Numbered from the stretch's first letter, positions 1-7,998 are shown. The stretch is DNA of 19,080 nucleotides from Kiritimatiellota bacterium (GCA_008636095.1 VSJD01000290.1:1-19080), one strand, 5' to 3'. The notes: generated by a model not told the origin, from the letters alone. A program made the numbers and translations.

Positions 1-255
1 AAGGCCCCGTCAAGAGAAAATAATTCCCCTTCAGTTTTCGATCATGGATACTGTCTTGCTGTTGACACTAACGCCGACCTTGCCAGCGCCCCTTCTTGCG
101 ACGGTCTTTTCAATCTTATGATTCAAAACGGATAAGCCCACTTAAGGACGGACCTGCCATTTCACAAGCACAAGCATTGGGTCACAGGTTGTATTTTGGA
201 TTGTGTTTTAAGACCGGCCATATTATGGTTACGACCTTACGAAAGGATGATATAT

Positions 256-819
256 ATGGCCAGCATCTGGAAGCAATTCACACAGCGGGAAGCCTCGCCA
301 CTGATTCAGTTTATTAAATACGCGATTTGCGGCGGGGGCGCGGTAACCGTGCACGTCATCGCTTTCTTCCTGCTCGCATGGCTAATCATCCCCGCACTCA
401 ATGCCGAAGACGTTTTCGTAAAGCTATTCCACCTTTCCTGCGCCCCGATCAGCGACGCCATCCGCGCACGCAACGCCATGATCAACAACGCCTTGGCTTT
501 TCTGCTCTCCAACCTGGCGGCCTACATCCTGAATATCCTCTGGGTTTTTGAATCAGGCCGGCGTTATCCGCCGGTGGACTTTTTCTTGAGTAAACTGGGG
601 CTCATCCAGCACGCGACACTGCGCGCCTGCGCCCACCGCACGGTGGAAGTGGCCCTGTTTTATGCCGTCTCGGGCATTGCCATCGCGATTGGCACATTCC
701 TGATGGGCGTGATGATCAACCAGTGGCACTTCACTACCACGGTGGCTTTCGGCGCGCAATGCGTGATCGCGGCCATGATCAATTTCGCCATGCGGAAGTT
801 CATGATCTTCAAGAGCTGA
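256..819 (+). CDS. GtrA-like integral membrane protein
   Basis: This encodes 187 residues with about four hydrophobic helices, near residues 20-45, 78-98, 130-150 and 160-180. The helices are followed by the Asn/Phe/basic pattern typical of the GtrA family (NILWVF after helix 2, INFAMRKFMIF at the end). GtrA-like proteins are thought to help move lipid-linked sugars across the inner membrane for surface polysaccharide glycosylation. The substrate here cannot be told. I chose the ATG at 256 because GAAAGGA at 241-247 is a good ribosome binding site 8 bases upstream. Upstream in-frame starts (TTG at 196, ATG at 247) lie before or inside that site. The stop codon is 5 bases from the convergent recO stop. 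Confidence 0.85.
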   Translation: MASIWKQFTQREASPLIQFIKYAICGGGAVTVHVIAFFLLAWLIIPALNAEDVFVKLFHLSCAPISDAIRARNAMINNALAFLLSNLAAYILNILWVFESGRRYPPVDFFLSKLGLIQHATLRACAHRTVEVALFYAVSGIAIAIGTFLMGVMINQWHFTTTVAFGAQCVIAAMINFAMRKFMIFKS

Positions 820-826
820 TCAGCTC
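813..826. other. Perfect 14-bp palindrome joining two convergent stop codons
   Basis: GAGCTGATCAGCTC is a perfect palindrome containing the TGA stop of the GtrA-like gene (817-819) and the opposite-strand TGA stop of recO (825-827, its last base just outside). There is no unpaired loop and no T-run, so it is not a classical terminator. It may just reflect the very tight convergent gene junction. Confidence 0.5.
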
Positions 827-1667
827 AAGGGCTGATTCGCGTCCGCATGATTGCGAGCGCCGTGGCCCGCGCCGGGTTACCAATCTCCAGGTGGTACTGC
901 ATAAAAAGTCCCAGGATCCGCTCCAGTTCCCGCGTTTGCCGTGGTGTGCAGGCCGCGCTTTGCGCCGTACGCCAGGACTGCGACGACTGCCAGAAGCGCA
1001 GCATCCCCAGGATGTCCGGCGTGATCGGCAGCGCCTCCTTACCGGCTGAGGGCGCACACGTCTTGCAAAGAACACCGCCGCGCACACATGAGAACACGGA
1101 AGCTACCCGTGTTGCACGGGCCTTATCCCGAAGGGCGCTCCGCATACCCGGCCCCACCCCCTCCGGAAAGGCATTATCCTCCTGCAACGGATGATGGCAG
1201 ACCAGGCATTCCTTGAGTTGCGGGGAAAGACCCATGACCTTCATCAGCTTCAATTCAAACCAGAACAGGCCAAGTTCCAGGGCCGATTGATCGGCAAAAT
1301 AATCGAGGGCCATATCCAGCAAACGGAAGAGTTCCGGGTGCGGCGCGTACAGCGGCGAAATCCGCGCGACCAGCTCGGTAAAGTAGGAGGCGCACGCGGT
1401 CGAGCGCCAGCGCGACCGCAAGGGCGTCCGCGGCTTGAGCGGCGCGCATTCCTTGACGATGTGCAGACCCCGGAACACTCGCAGGTAAACCAACAGTTCG
1501 CAGGTGTAAAACAAATCCACCTGGCCCACGAACGGACTGCGGCGGCGATGCGCCCCTTTGATGATCGTGGCGATCTTGCCGTGGTCACGGGTCAACCACA
1601 GAACCACACGGGACGTTTCCGAGAATGGACTCATCCGCAAGACAATGGCCTGGGTTTTGATAATCAT
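825..1667 (-). CDS. recO: DNA repair protein RecO
   Basis: RecO works with RecF and RecR to load RecA onto single-stranded DNA at gaps. The 280-residue product begins MIIKTQAIVLR with an OB-fold N-terminus (about 1-80; DHGKIATIIKGAHR and the QVDLFY region are characteristic). A helical C-terminal part carries a zinc-finger pattern with Cys154, Cys157, Cys201 and Cys204. The stretch between the two Cys pairs is about 20 residues longer than I would expect. The extra part (about 168-192) is coded by GC-rich palindromic DNA. No ribosome binding site precedes the ATG; heptanucleotide repeats occupy the leader instead. It is the last gene of the minus-strand series, downstream of the aldolase gene. 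Confidence 0.92.
   Translation of the reverse strand: MIIKTQAIVLRMSPFSETSRVVLWLTRDHGKIATIIKGAHRRRSPFVGQVDLFYTCELLVYLRVFRGLHIVKECAPLKPRTPLRSRWRSTACASYFTELVARISPLYAPHPELFRLLDMALDYFADQSALELGLFWFELKLMKVMGLSPQLKECLVCHHPLQEDNAFPEGVGPGMRSALRDKARATRVASVFSCVRGGVLCKTCAPSAGKEALPITPDILGMLRFWQSSQSWRTAQSAACTPRQTRELERILGLFMQYHLEIGNPARATALAIMRTRISP
1094..1165. repeat. Probable palindromic insertion inside recO
   Basis: The DNA coding for RecO residues of about 168-192 contains the stem-loop CCCGTG-TTG-CACGGG (1106-1120). ACACGG at 1094-1099 can pair alternatively with CCGTGT at 1107-1112. GC-rich, partly symmetric sequence follows (GCCTTATCCCGAAGGGC at 1120-1136). It falls between the zinc-finger cysteine pairs, where RecO length varies, so an inserted element is inferred rather than proven. 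No second copy is visible in this window. Confidence 0.4.
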
Positions 1668-1745
1668 GGTCTGTGGACCGTAGGCTGTAGACTGTCAGGC
1701 TTCGCCGAAACGCTACGCCCAGACGAGCAGGATGTTGGCTGTCGG
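1668..1745. repeat. Heptanucleotide repeats and repeat-like spacer upstream of recO
   Basis: Four phased 7-mers, GGTCTGT, GGACCGT, AGGCTGT and AGACTGT (1668-1695), begin directly at the recO start codon on the opposite strand. They are followed by a GC-rich motif, GGCTTCGCCGAAACGCTACG, from 1698, and then related TGTTGGCTGTCGGC (1733-1746). They fill most of the 99-base gap to the aldolase gene and leave no recognisable ribosome binding site for recO. Confidence 0.6.
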
Positions 1746-1766
1746 CAATTAATCTATTCTGAAAAT

Positions 1767-2678
1767 TCAGGTCTTTCCCATGAGGGCGGCGCGAAGGCCT
1801 TGAATGCCGAAATAATCGCGAATCAATTCGGCCGTTCGAGCATGCACCGCCTGCTGCGCCACCGCCACAGCACCGCTTGCTTTCAGTGCAACCTCATATG
1901 CCTGCCGAATTTCGGTGCCGACATTGACCTTCGCCAGGCCACGTTTAATCCCGGCGCGCACATCCTCCCGGCACACGCCGGAACCGCCGTGCAACACCAG
2001 GGGGATGTCGGTTGCCTCACGAAGCCGGCCAAGATGATCCAAATCCAGGCGGGCCTCAATTTTCTTGTTGTCCCGGGCCGCCTGCGAGACAGCGCCGTGG
2101 ATATTGCCGATCGCCACCGATAGCCAATCGCAACCCGATTCCCGCACAAACTGACGCGCTTCCTCGACGCGTGTAAACCCCTTGCCGGACTTGAAGAGCT
2201 CCTCGTACGGAGGCAAGGGCCCATCTTCGTGGCCTAAAACCGCACCCAGCTCGGCTTCACAGGCAATGCCGGCCGCGTGCGCCAGTTCGACCACAGCGCG
2301 CGTGGCACGGATGTTATCCACCAAGGCCAAGCGGGATCCATCAACCATGACCGATTGATAGCCCAGCGCAATCGCCTCTTTAATAATCGCCAGGACATCA
2401 ACCCGCTGATGGTCCTCATCCATGACCGGCACATGATCCAAATGCAGGCGCACATGCTTTGGATCCTGCCAGCGTTCATATTCCTCCATAACGGCGGACA
2501 GACTGCGGCTCTCAAACTTAACCCATTCCAACCGTGCGACCGCGACAAAGGCAACTGCATCCTGATCCCGCGTGGCACGCACAATGGGTTCCACCATGGG
2601 CAAATAAGGCACATTAAAGGAGGGCACCATAACCCCCAGATTCCAAGCCGTCCTTACGAGTTCCGCGGATGATTTCAT
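1767..2678 (-). CDS. Class II (metal-dependent) fructose/tagatose-bisphosphate-type aldolase
   Basis: Class II aldolases reversibly cleave ketose phosphates into dihydroxyacetone phosphate and an aldehyde, using a divalent metal. In this 303-residue protein I see the FN motif near the start (VPSFNVPYL), the HLDH motif with Asp81 and metal ligand His82, EAELG at 141-145, GNIHG with His194, LHGGSG with His230, and the phosphate-binding VNVGTE at 251-256. These match the GatY/KbaY/FbaA family in order and length. The substrate is not decided: the usual HLDHG/H reads HLDHVP, and the family-typical GTSHG is GNIHG. AAGGA (near 2690) precedes the ATG. It lies downstream of the GH127-like and DUF4091 genes, so a role in using sugars they release is plausible but inferred. 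Confidence 0.85.
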   Translation of the reverse strand: MKSSAELVRTAWNLGVMVPSFNVPYLPMVEPIVRATRDQDAVAFVAVARLEWVKFESRSLSAVMEEYERWQDPKHVRLHLDHVPVMDEDHQRVDVLAIIKEAIALGYQSVMVDGSRLALVDNIRATRAVVELAHAAGIACEAELGAVLGHEDGPLPPYEELFKSGKGFTRVEEARQFVRESGCDWLSVAIGNIHGAVSQAARDNKKIEARLDLDHLGRLREATDIPLVLHGGSGVCREDVRAGIKRGLAKVNVGTEIRQAYEVALKASGAVAVAQQAVHARTAELIRDYFGIQGLRAALMGKT

Positions 2679-2803
2679 TGTTTTTAATCCTTATTGGATG
2701 ATACATGGGGCATTGTAAAATATCCGGGGGTGTTACCCAAATCGAGATACTTCGCTACACTCTGCATGATAAGCCTCAAGGATGAAATAAATATCAGGAA
2801 AAT

Positions 2804-2842
2804 GTCATTCTGATCCCGACCTCTCGGAGAGTCGGGAGAAGA
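2804..2842. repeat. Composite intergenic palindromic element
   Basis: This lies in the 195-base gap between the aldolase and GH127-like genes. An outer motif GTCATTCTGAT (2804-2814) and GAAGAATCTCG (from 2838) brackets a 22-bp imperfect palindrome at 2815-2836, with arms CCCGAC and GTCGGG. GTCATTCTGA...GAAGAATCTC resembles a dispersed repeat I have seen in several bacterial phyla (recollection, not searched). The inner 22 bp recur at 9659-9680 inside pgpH with a single difference. The rest of the gap shows no clear promoter. Confidence 0.65.
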
Positions 2843-2873
2843 ATCTCGTTTTCTGATTTGGGCAACACGCCCT

Positions 2874-4619
2874 TTACTCACATGGCTCCGGTTGAATGCC
2901 GGCGGCATAATCCGGGATTTGAGGCGGCTGGGCATCGGCCGAAAACGGCTCGCGCGCATATAACGGCATGTCGCGCCCCGGCGGCGAAATCGCCGTTACC
3001 GTGTCACCGATCCAGCGGGTTTGATACTCAATCCGGCCGGCGTGTTCAATCAACGTAACATGCCGCAACGGATACCGGATAACAGCCGTCTCCCCGGGTC
3101 CCACCGCGCCCACCAACACATACACCCCTTGCCAGACAACCGGCCGCGGACCATTCGCAACCGTCGCGACGACCTGCGCGCGATCCACCCAGTCCGGCAG
3201 GCGAACTTCCAGGCGCTCAATCGGCCGACGGGCCGTCACCTCGACCCGGCCATCCATCGGATCATAACTCTGAACATCCGCCACCGCCGACCGGCGCGGG
3301 ATCAGCATATTGACGCGCACCACCTTGGCGTTGGCCTGCAAAGCATACTGCCAGGCCAGCACCATTGCCTTGATGCCGGATGGCCCGCAACAATGCATCA
3401 TGCAACGCCCCGTTAGATTGTTGCCGATAAAATCATTAACCCCGCACCAACCACCAAACCCGCCCAGCACGTTATCGCCGCCAATGGGATACTTGGCAAA
3501 TCCGGCGCGTTCGCGGGTTGAGGGTTCCGGGATAATGGACGCATCGGTGACCTGCTGTTCGAGCAGTTGATTGCGCAGCAACCGCTCCGCCGGGTTCCAG
3601 TACTCCGGATAACCGGCGGCGGCCAATTCGATGCAACAATCCATAAAATCCATGAGCGCGCAGGTTTCACAACCTTCTTTTTCTATCTCGTAGCGTCCGA
3701 TAAATTCGGGGCACCAACCACACGCCAGGCAATAATTCCGATGGAACCAATCGAACGCGCGCCGACCGAGGACCATGCTGGCTTTGTCGCCGGCCACGCG
3801 GCCGTAGCGCAACAATCCAGCCACGGCGCCCAGCCGCGAATGCGTATGGCCATTGATGAGATCCCAACTGCCCGGCGCCTTTACCTGTAACGATCGAAAC
3901 GAGCCGTCCTGACCAAAGTAACCATCGTCGCGCGTCACGAAGCGCGCCAACTGGCCCGCCGTGTGGAGCGCCTCTTCATGGCCCGTCAACTCGAACCATT
4001 GCACAAGCGGTTTGATCATCGTCTGCGCAAAATAGAGCTGTTGGGGATAGGGCGGATCGTCTGGATTGGGCGTATAACCGGACCGGAAGGTCGGTTGGGC
4101 AAAATACAGGTAATCGTCCTTGACAACTCCCTTGGTCCGCAGGCCGGCAACCAGCCGGTTAAAACGGGATACCGCCTGGCCGTCGCGCGTCAATTGATAC
4201 CAGGTTATCAGCGCGGCCATCACGCGCGACTGGTCGAACCCTTCGGCCACATTGGGCTCATAGGGCCGATGTGCCATTTGCGAAAAGAACGGCTCGGCCA
4301 GCACGGGGCGATAACTCAACCCGTCCGGATGGCTGAAATAGGAAAAGAAGTTTGCTTCAAGCTTGGCCTGCAAGTCCGGCTGTTTCAAGCCGGTCATGTG
4401 CTGTCCCAGCAGGAGCGCTTCCCAGTACCGCGCGGTCAGGTCGCCGAAATCGGCGAAATCGTGAATATGATACGCGGGGGTCTGCCGGAAATCGGCCAGG
4501 AAATTAGGGTAGCCACCATAGGCATGATCCAGGCTGTGATCAAGAAAGCGCATACCCAGCTTAACGCGGTCATGCAAATCAATCATGATGGAAGGATGGT
4601 TGGCGCAGGATTTATTCAT
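2874..4619 (-). CDS. GH127-like (DUF1680) glycoside hydrolase
   Basis: This 581-residue protein resembles the beta-L-arabinofuranosidase superfamily (GH127/GH146, former DUF1680), which has an (alpha/alpha)6 barrel followed by a beta-sandwich. The decisive pattern is ETC (Glu318, Cys320) and, about 90 residues later, the Cys-Cys pair in HCCGPSG (Cys410, Cys411). In the characterised HypBA1 enzyme the equivalent Glu and three Cys bind zinc, and one of the paired Cys is the nucleophile. A beta-rich C-terminus follows (VEVTARRPIERLEVRLPDW). No signal peptide is evident, so it is probably cytoplasmic. ATG 4619 is chosen over GTG 4637 and ATG 4586 without strong evidence. The substrate is unknown; the neighbouring DUF4091 gene also looks carbohydrate-active. 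Confidence 0.75.
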   Translation of the reverse strand: MNKSCANHPSIMIDLHDRVKLGMRFLDHSLDHAYGGYPNFLADFRQTPAYHIHDFADFGDLTARYWEALLLGQHMTGLKQPDLQAKLEANFFSYFSHPDGLSYRPVLAEPFFSQMAHRPYEPNVAEGFDQSRVMAALITWYQLTRDGQAVSRFNRLVAGLRTKGVVKDDYLYFAQPTFRSGYTPNPDDPPYPQQLYFAQTMIKPLVQWFELTGHEEALHTAGQLARFVTRDDGYFGQDGSFRSLQVKAPGSWDLINGHTHSRLGAVAGLLRYGRVAGDKASMVLGRRAFDWFHRNYCLACGWCPEFIGRYEIEKEGCETCALMDFMDCCIELAAAGYPEYWNPAERLLRNQLLEQQVTDASIIPEPSTRERAGFAKYPIGGDNVLGGFGGWCGVNDFIGNNLTGRCMMHCCGPSGIKAMVLAWQYALQANAKVVRVNMLIPRRSAVADVQSYDPMDGRVEVTARRPIERLEVRLPDWVDRAQVVATVANGPRPVVWQGVYVLVGAVGPGETAVIRYPLRHVTLIEHAGRIEYQTRWIGDTVTAISPPGRDMPLYAREPFSADAQPPQIPDYAAGIQPEPCE

Positions 4620-4759
4620 GACAATGGTTTCCAGCACACTTGCAGGCTATCGGTATTTTTTGGAGTATTCCGCAGAAGTAGTCACGGTATAACTGGTAGA
4701 GGCGGCCACCGGTTTTTCAAGGTTTCCGTCAAATTATCACCAACTAAATCTTTACCGGC

Positions 4760-7348
4760 TCAATCCTCAAGAACGCCAAGCATATCGGCAATGGTCTTGT
4801 CAGCGGCTGATGTATCCGTGTTTTCTACACCCCATATATTAGAAGGATTTTGCCTGGTATATTCGGAAAGAACATGACGGGGACCTTCTTCAAGCAGTTT
4901 CTCGGCTTCAGAAATCTTTGCGTCTTTTTGTCCGGCCGCTTTTAAGCCGGCGATTTTATCACGCAGCATCGCCAGATACTCGTAATCCTGCACACCCTCG
5001 CGCACCGCCTCAAAATGCTTTCCGTCGTTAATAGAGCCGGGGCCAAAATAAACAGGTGAATAACATGGGCCGACGGCAATATAGGGATTCCACGAGCCGC
5101 GCCCCCCGCCGCCGGAATCGCAGTAAGCCCAGAATCCGATTCCCGTCATTCCGGCCTCCCATGCCCGCCATGAAAGCAGTCTATGATGGCCATAGGGGCA
5201 ACCGGAATAAATGGGCGCATTAGAATATGTCCAAAGCTGCGCGCCGCGCGCCTGATGCCCGGCATAGAACCGGCGGACAGGGTCGCCTCCACGAAGATAG
5301 ATGCTCCAATTAGGTACATAAATGTCAATGTTATCGTATAATTCCGTAACCGCTGATTCATCCGGCCGGACCTGGCATATCGTGGACAGAATCCGGATTT
5401 CCGGAAATCCGGATTTAATTGCCTTTATCCATTCAAGAACAATGGCCGCCTGTTCATCCGTTGAATGCTCATCCATAATCAGCACGCATATCTTGCCGGG
5501 ACCAATCCCTTTTTCCATGACATGCTTCCGCCAGGCTGAAGTCCAGGCAGCGACCCGTGTTTTCCAATCCTGAGTTCCAAATTCTTTGCCTGCGAAGGGT
5601 TGTTTTTTGACGCTTAAAAAGACCACATAGTAGTTGGGAGTGCCTGCCCAGCGGTCAACCCAGGCATCAAAACTGGAGAAATTGAGTGGCTTCGCAAGTT
5701 CGTTCTTTTTATTGTAATAGTCTGCACCCGGCATTCCACTGGCTCCAGCATGGGCCCAAGTCTGGTCAACAAAGTATTTCTGTAAATTACTGACCGCCAG
5801 GGGCAACGAATCTTCTCCCAGCGCCTTGAAATCATAGCTTATGCCGTCCGTATAGTCGCACCATAATTGAGTTAACCGCGGCTGAACCGGAAATTCAAGG
5901 CGTGAAATATATATATTCAAAGGCACTGTCTGACACACCGAACCGGCATTGATAAGCAGTCGGCCTTTGTAATCCCCGGGGTTCATCCGCGCCGGCGGGG
6001 CAAAGCGCAACCATACCTGTTTGGTCATACCGGCCGGAAGCGCCAGTTTATACAGTTCAACGCGCGCCAAATAACGTCCCGCATATTTTGCCATACCCGG
6101 CGGCAGCCTCAGCTCATAGCTATCGCGGAAATAGCCGAAAAAACGGAAGAGTTTTGTCATACCGGCCGGAAGCGTCAGTTCATACCGGTCGCCGTGTTGC
6201 GCAGGTATCGGCATAAGCGCATCAGCCAGCACGCGCCCATACTGCGAGTCCATAAAGAGCACCTCATGCGGTTCTATCCAGTAAGGCGCCGTCGTGCCCG
6301 GCAACCCTTCAAAACGCATCGCAATATCTACCTGATTGGAGGTAGGATTGGTTATGTTGACAACGGCCGCGCGGTACTCGCCGCGCATCATGCGAATATT
6401 TATCTCCGGCGCGCCTCCGGCCGGTATATCAAAAGGACTCAACGGCTTCCATCTATCGCCTGTCCGGATAGAAATATTCGTCACTCCGGCAGACTGCAAT
6501 AGAAACCTGTTCTGGGCATAAACGCGCTGATGGATATCTCCAAAAGGAAAAATGCACCTGAAAGTCAGCGGATCATCAACTTGCACGGTAGGCGTAAGAA
6601 TGGCAAGTTCATCCAGTGCTTTAAACGCCGATGATTTCCGGTCAGCCGCAACGTCAGAGGCCGTCAGTCGTTGGCGCAGTTCAGAAATATCCTGAAGAAT
6701 TCGTTTCTGAACTCCCAGAGTAGTGGCATATTCCTTTATATAGGCGTCAACGCCGGTAAATGGTTTGTCACGGCGTGGTCCTTTCAGCAAGCCATCATCG
6801 CCGCGATAGATTTCTATTTCGTCACAGAAAATATACTGTAAAGCCACTATAACCAGACGGACATATCTGCCGCGAGTTGCCAGCCGATCGGTTGCATAAC
6901 GGTATGCGCCTACAACAGGCACCGGAGCGTTATGAAGCGCCAGCATTGTCAGGTCGCCGGCAAAATAAAACTCCTTGCCGTCATCGCTGGTCAACACGAT
7001 AATATTGACTGGCCAGGTAATACAGGCTGACCCCGCAGCGGTGCTGTAGGAAATACCGGCAATCGGCTTGACTTCGCCCAAATCAATGGTGATTTCCACT
7101 GGCGCCTGTCTATAATCCCAGCCGACAGTACGCTTGTCCGTCCATCCACAGCCGGGAACATACACTCCATCCGTCAGATGGGTCTTGTCGCCCTCCGGGT
7201 CAAGACCAAGCTTGTAGCTCGGTTCTACATTCCAGGAATATGATTTCTTCAACGCAATATTAGTCCCGGGCGGAATAAAATCCGCCAGGGCCAAACACAA
7301 ATGTAGCGGCAGTAACGCCATTGAAACTAATGCTATGCGTTTGAACAT
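4760..7348 (-). CDS. Secreted F5/8C (discoidin) plus DUF4091/GH123-like protein
   Basis: The 862-residue product starts with a signal peptide (MFKRIALVSMALLPLHLCLA, cut near residue 22, LALA|D). Next comes a discoidin-like carbohydrate-binding domain (about 28-182), a beta-rich linker (about 260-490) and a TIM-barrel-like C-terminus. MDEHSTDE at 625-632 contains an Asp-Glu pair (626-627) like the catalytic dyad of GH123 N-acetyl-beta-galactosaminidases. RAWEAGMTGIGFWAYCDSGGG and VREGVQDYEYLAMLRD are typical of DUF4091. Residues 389-454 are three 22-residue repeats. The start at 7348 is set by AAAGGGGGG at 7356-7364, seven bases upstream. The gene is more AT-rich than ybeY and recO around it, which suggests separate acquisition. 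The sugar it acts on is unknown. Confidence 0.8.
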   Translation of the reverse strand: MFKRIALVSMALLPLHLCLALADFIPPGTNIALKKSYSWNVEPSYKLGLDPEGDKTHLTDGVYVPGCGWTDKRTVGWDYRQAPVEITIDLGEVKPIAGISYSTAAGSACITWPVNIIVLTSDDGKEFYFAGDLTMLALHNAPVPVVGAYRYATDRLATRGRYVRLVIVALQYIFCDEIEIYRGDDGLLKGPRRDKPFTGVDAYIKEYATTLGVQKRILQDISELRQRLTASDVAADRKSSAFKALDELAILTPTVQVDDPLTFRCIFPFGDIHQRVYAQNRFLLQSAGVTNISIRTGDRWKPLSPFDIPAGGAPEINIRMMRGEYRAAVVNITNPTSNQVDIAMRFEGLPGTTAPYWIEPHEVLFMDSQYGRVLADALMPIPAQHGDRYELTLPAGMTKLFRFFGYFRDSYELRLPPGMAKYAGRYLARVELYKLALPAGMTKQVWLRFAPPARMNPGDYKGRLLINAGSVCQTVPLNIYISRLEFPVQPRLTQLWCDYTDGISYDFKALGEDSLPLAVSNLQKYFVDQTWAHAGASGMPGADYYNKKNELAKPLNFSSFDAWVDRWAGTPNYYVVFLSVKKQPFAGKEFGTQDWKTRVAAWTSAWRKHVMEKGIGPGKICVLIMDEHSTDEQAAIVLEWIKAIKSGFPEIRILSTICQVRPDESAVTELYDNIDIYVPNWSIYLRGGDPVRRFYAGHQARGAQLWTYSNAPIYSGCPYGHHRLLSWRAWEAGMTGIGFWAYCDSGGGGRGSWNPYIAVGPCYSPVYFGPGSINDGKHFEAVREGVQDYEYLAMLRDKIAGLKAAGQKDAKISEAEKLLEEGPRHVLSEYTRQNPSNIWGVENTDTSAADKTIADMLGVLED
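5987..6184 (-). repeat. Three tandem 66-bp (22-residue) repeats within the DUF4091 gene
   Basis: The motif Y(E/K)LxLP(A/P)GM(T/A)K occurs with Tyr codons ending at 6184, 6118 and 6052, exactly 66 bases apart. The units are residues 389-410, 411-432 and 433-454. The first 11 codons of each unit are well conserved in DNA (for example CTTCCGGCCGGTATGAC in units 1 and 3) and the second halves diverge. In related proteins I would expect one copy (LPAGMTKQVWLRF), which matches unit 3. Confidence 0.85.
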
Positions 7349-7355
7349 AATAATA

Positions 7356-7364
7356 CCCCCCTTT
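7356..7364 (-). promoter_or_regulatory. Strong ribosome binding site of the DUF4091 gene
   Basis: AAAGGGGGG on the minus strand lies seven bases before the ATG at 7348. It rules out the longer reading from 7390, which would place this site inside the coding region. Confidence 0.7.
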
Positions 7365-7425
7365 GATAATTGCCTGCTTGCCTGAAACATATTATCTATT
7401 TAGCCGTCCGAAGACGATTTATTTT

Positions 7426-7998
7426 TTAACCGTAACGATCCTTTCTCGCTGCCCAGAGCCCTGCCATGAGCCCATCCTGCCGGGCCCGCTGTATCCAATG
7501 TAATTCCCGCCGCCGCATGCGGCGCTGTTCCATGACCGTGCGATCGTTTGCCCCGGTCAAATGGTCGCACCCATGCGCAAGGTAAAGGGCTAATTCATCG
7601 GCCGCGTTGCCCCGGCGCGCGCCTTCTTCCAGCGCCCGTTCCACATTGAGATGAATCTCGCCGCAGGTCCCCGCAGCGCCGCCGGGCATGGGCGCGAGCG
7701 TAAACGTGATGACATCCGTTGCGCGCGCATGATCGAGAAAAATCCTGTTGACCGGCGCAATCCCGGCATCATCGGTCAGCACTACGGACACCTCGGCCCA
7801 CGGGTATTCCGACTTCAGACGCCTCGCAGTAGAGTTTCGCAAAGCGAAACACACTGCGTGGCTGCCCTGAAGTGTGCCGAGTCTGCGAGACTCTACTTCA
7901 GAGCGCGCCGCCTGGAGTAAAAAAAAACGCGCGAGCGTCGCGAGCTTACGAACGTTCGGACGGTGTCGCGTCTGCCGATTGTGGACGAATATTTTCAT
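7426..7998 (-). CDS. ybeY: YbeY endoribonuclease / 16S rRNA maturation factor
   Basis: YbeY is a metal-dependent RNase needed for 16S rRNA 3' maturation and ribosome quality control. The 190-residue product has WAEVSVVLTDD (67-77), ATDVITF (93-99, usually TDVLSFP), GEI (113-115) and the metal-site motif HGCDHLTGAND. His142 and His146 are kept. The third ligand position, usually His, is Asp152, a replacement I recall from other YbeY proteins. Residues of about 33-63 have no counterpart in a normal protein of about 155 residues and are coded by a nested palindrome, so an in-frame element insertion is inferred. The start codon lies inside the 3' end of pgpH (53-base overlap), which implies co-transcription. 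The pgpH-ybeY order is widely conserved. Confidence 0.9.
   Translation of the reverse strand: MKIFVHNRQTRHRPNVRKLATLARFFLLQAARSEVESRRLGTLQGSHAVCFALRNSTARRLKSEYPWAEVSVVLTDDAGIAPVNRIFLDHARATDVITFTLAPMPGGAAGTCGEIHLNVERALEEGARRGNAADELALYLAHGCDHLTGANDRTVMEQRRMRRRELHWIQRARQDGLMAGLWAARKDRYG
7812..7902. repeat. Nested palindromic element inside ybeY
   Basis: Arms GTAGAGTTTCGCA (7829-7841) and TGCGAGACTCTAC (7884-7896) pair at 12 of 13 positions. Inside them CACACT (7850-7855) pairs with AGTGTG (7871-7876). Small hairpins GTTTCGC/GCGAAAC (7834-7850) and GAGTCT/AGACTC (7879-7893) overlap the arms. The 8-base direct repeat ACTTCAGA flanks the unit at 7812-7819 and 7895-7902. It codes for the extra YbeY residues of about 33-63. 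Confidence 0.75.

Noticed and set aside
61..66. TTGACA as a -35 promoter box
   Set aside because: No acceptable -10 box lies 16-18 bases downstream.
196..255. Upstream TTG start for the GtrA-like gene, adding 20 residues
   Set aside because: The added residues do not resemble the family, and the ribosome binding site at 241-247 fits the ATG at 256.
96..317. A 73-codon frame before the GtrA-like gene
   Set aside because: It overlaps the GtrA start, has no ribosome binding site and shows no recognisable feature. I see nothing else definite in 1-255.
1191..2123. A 310-codon open frame on the + strand
   Set aside because: It lies opposite recO and the aldolase gene, both with clear family motifs. 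Its product has no recognisable domain and a composition typical of an antisense frame in GC-rich DNA.
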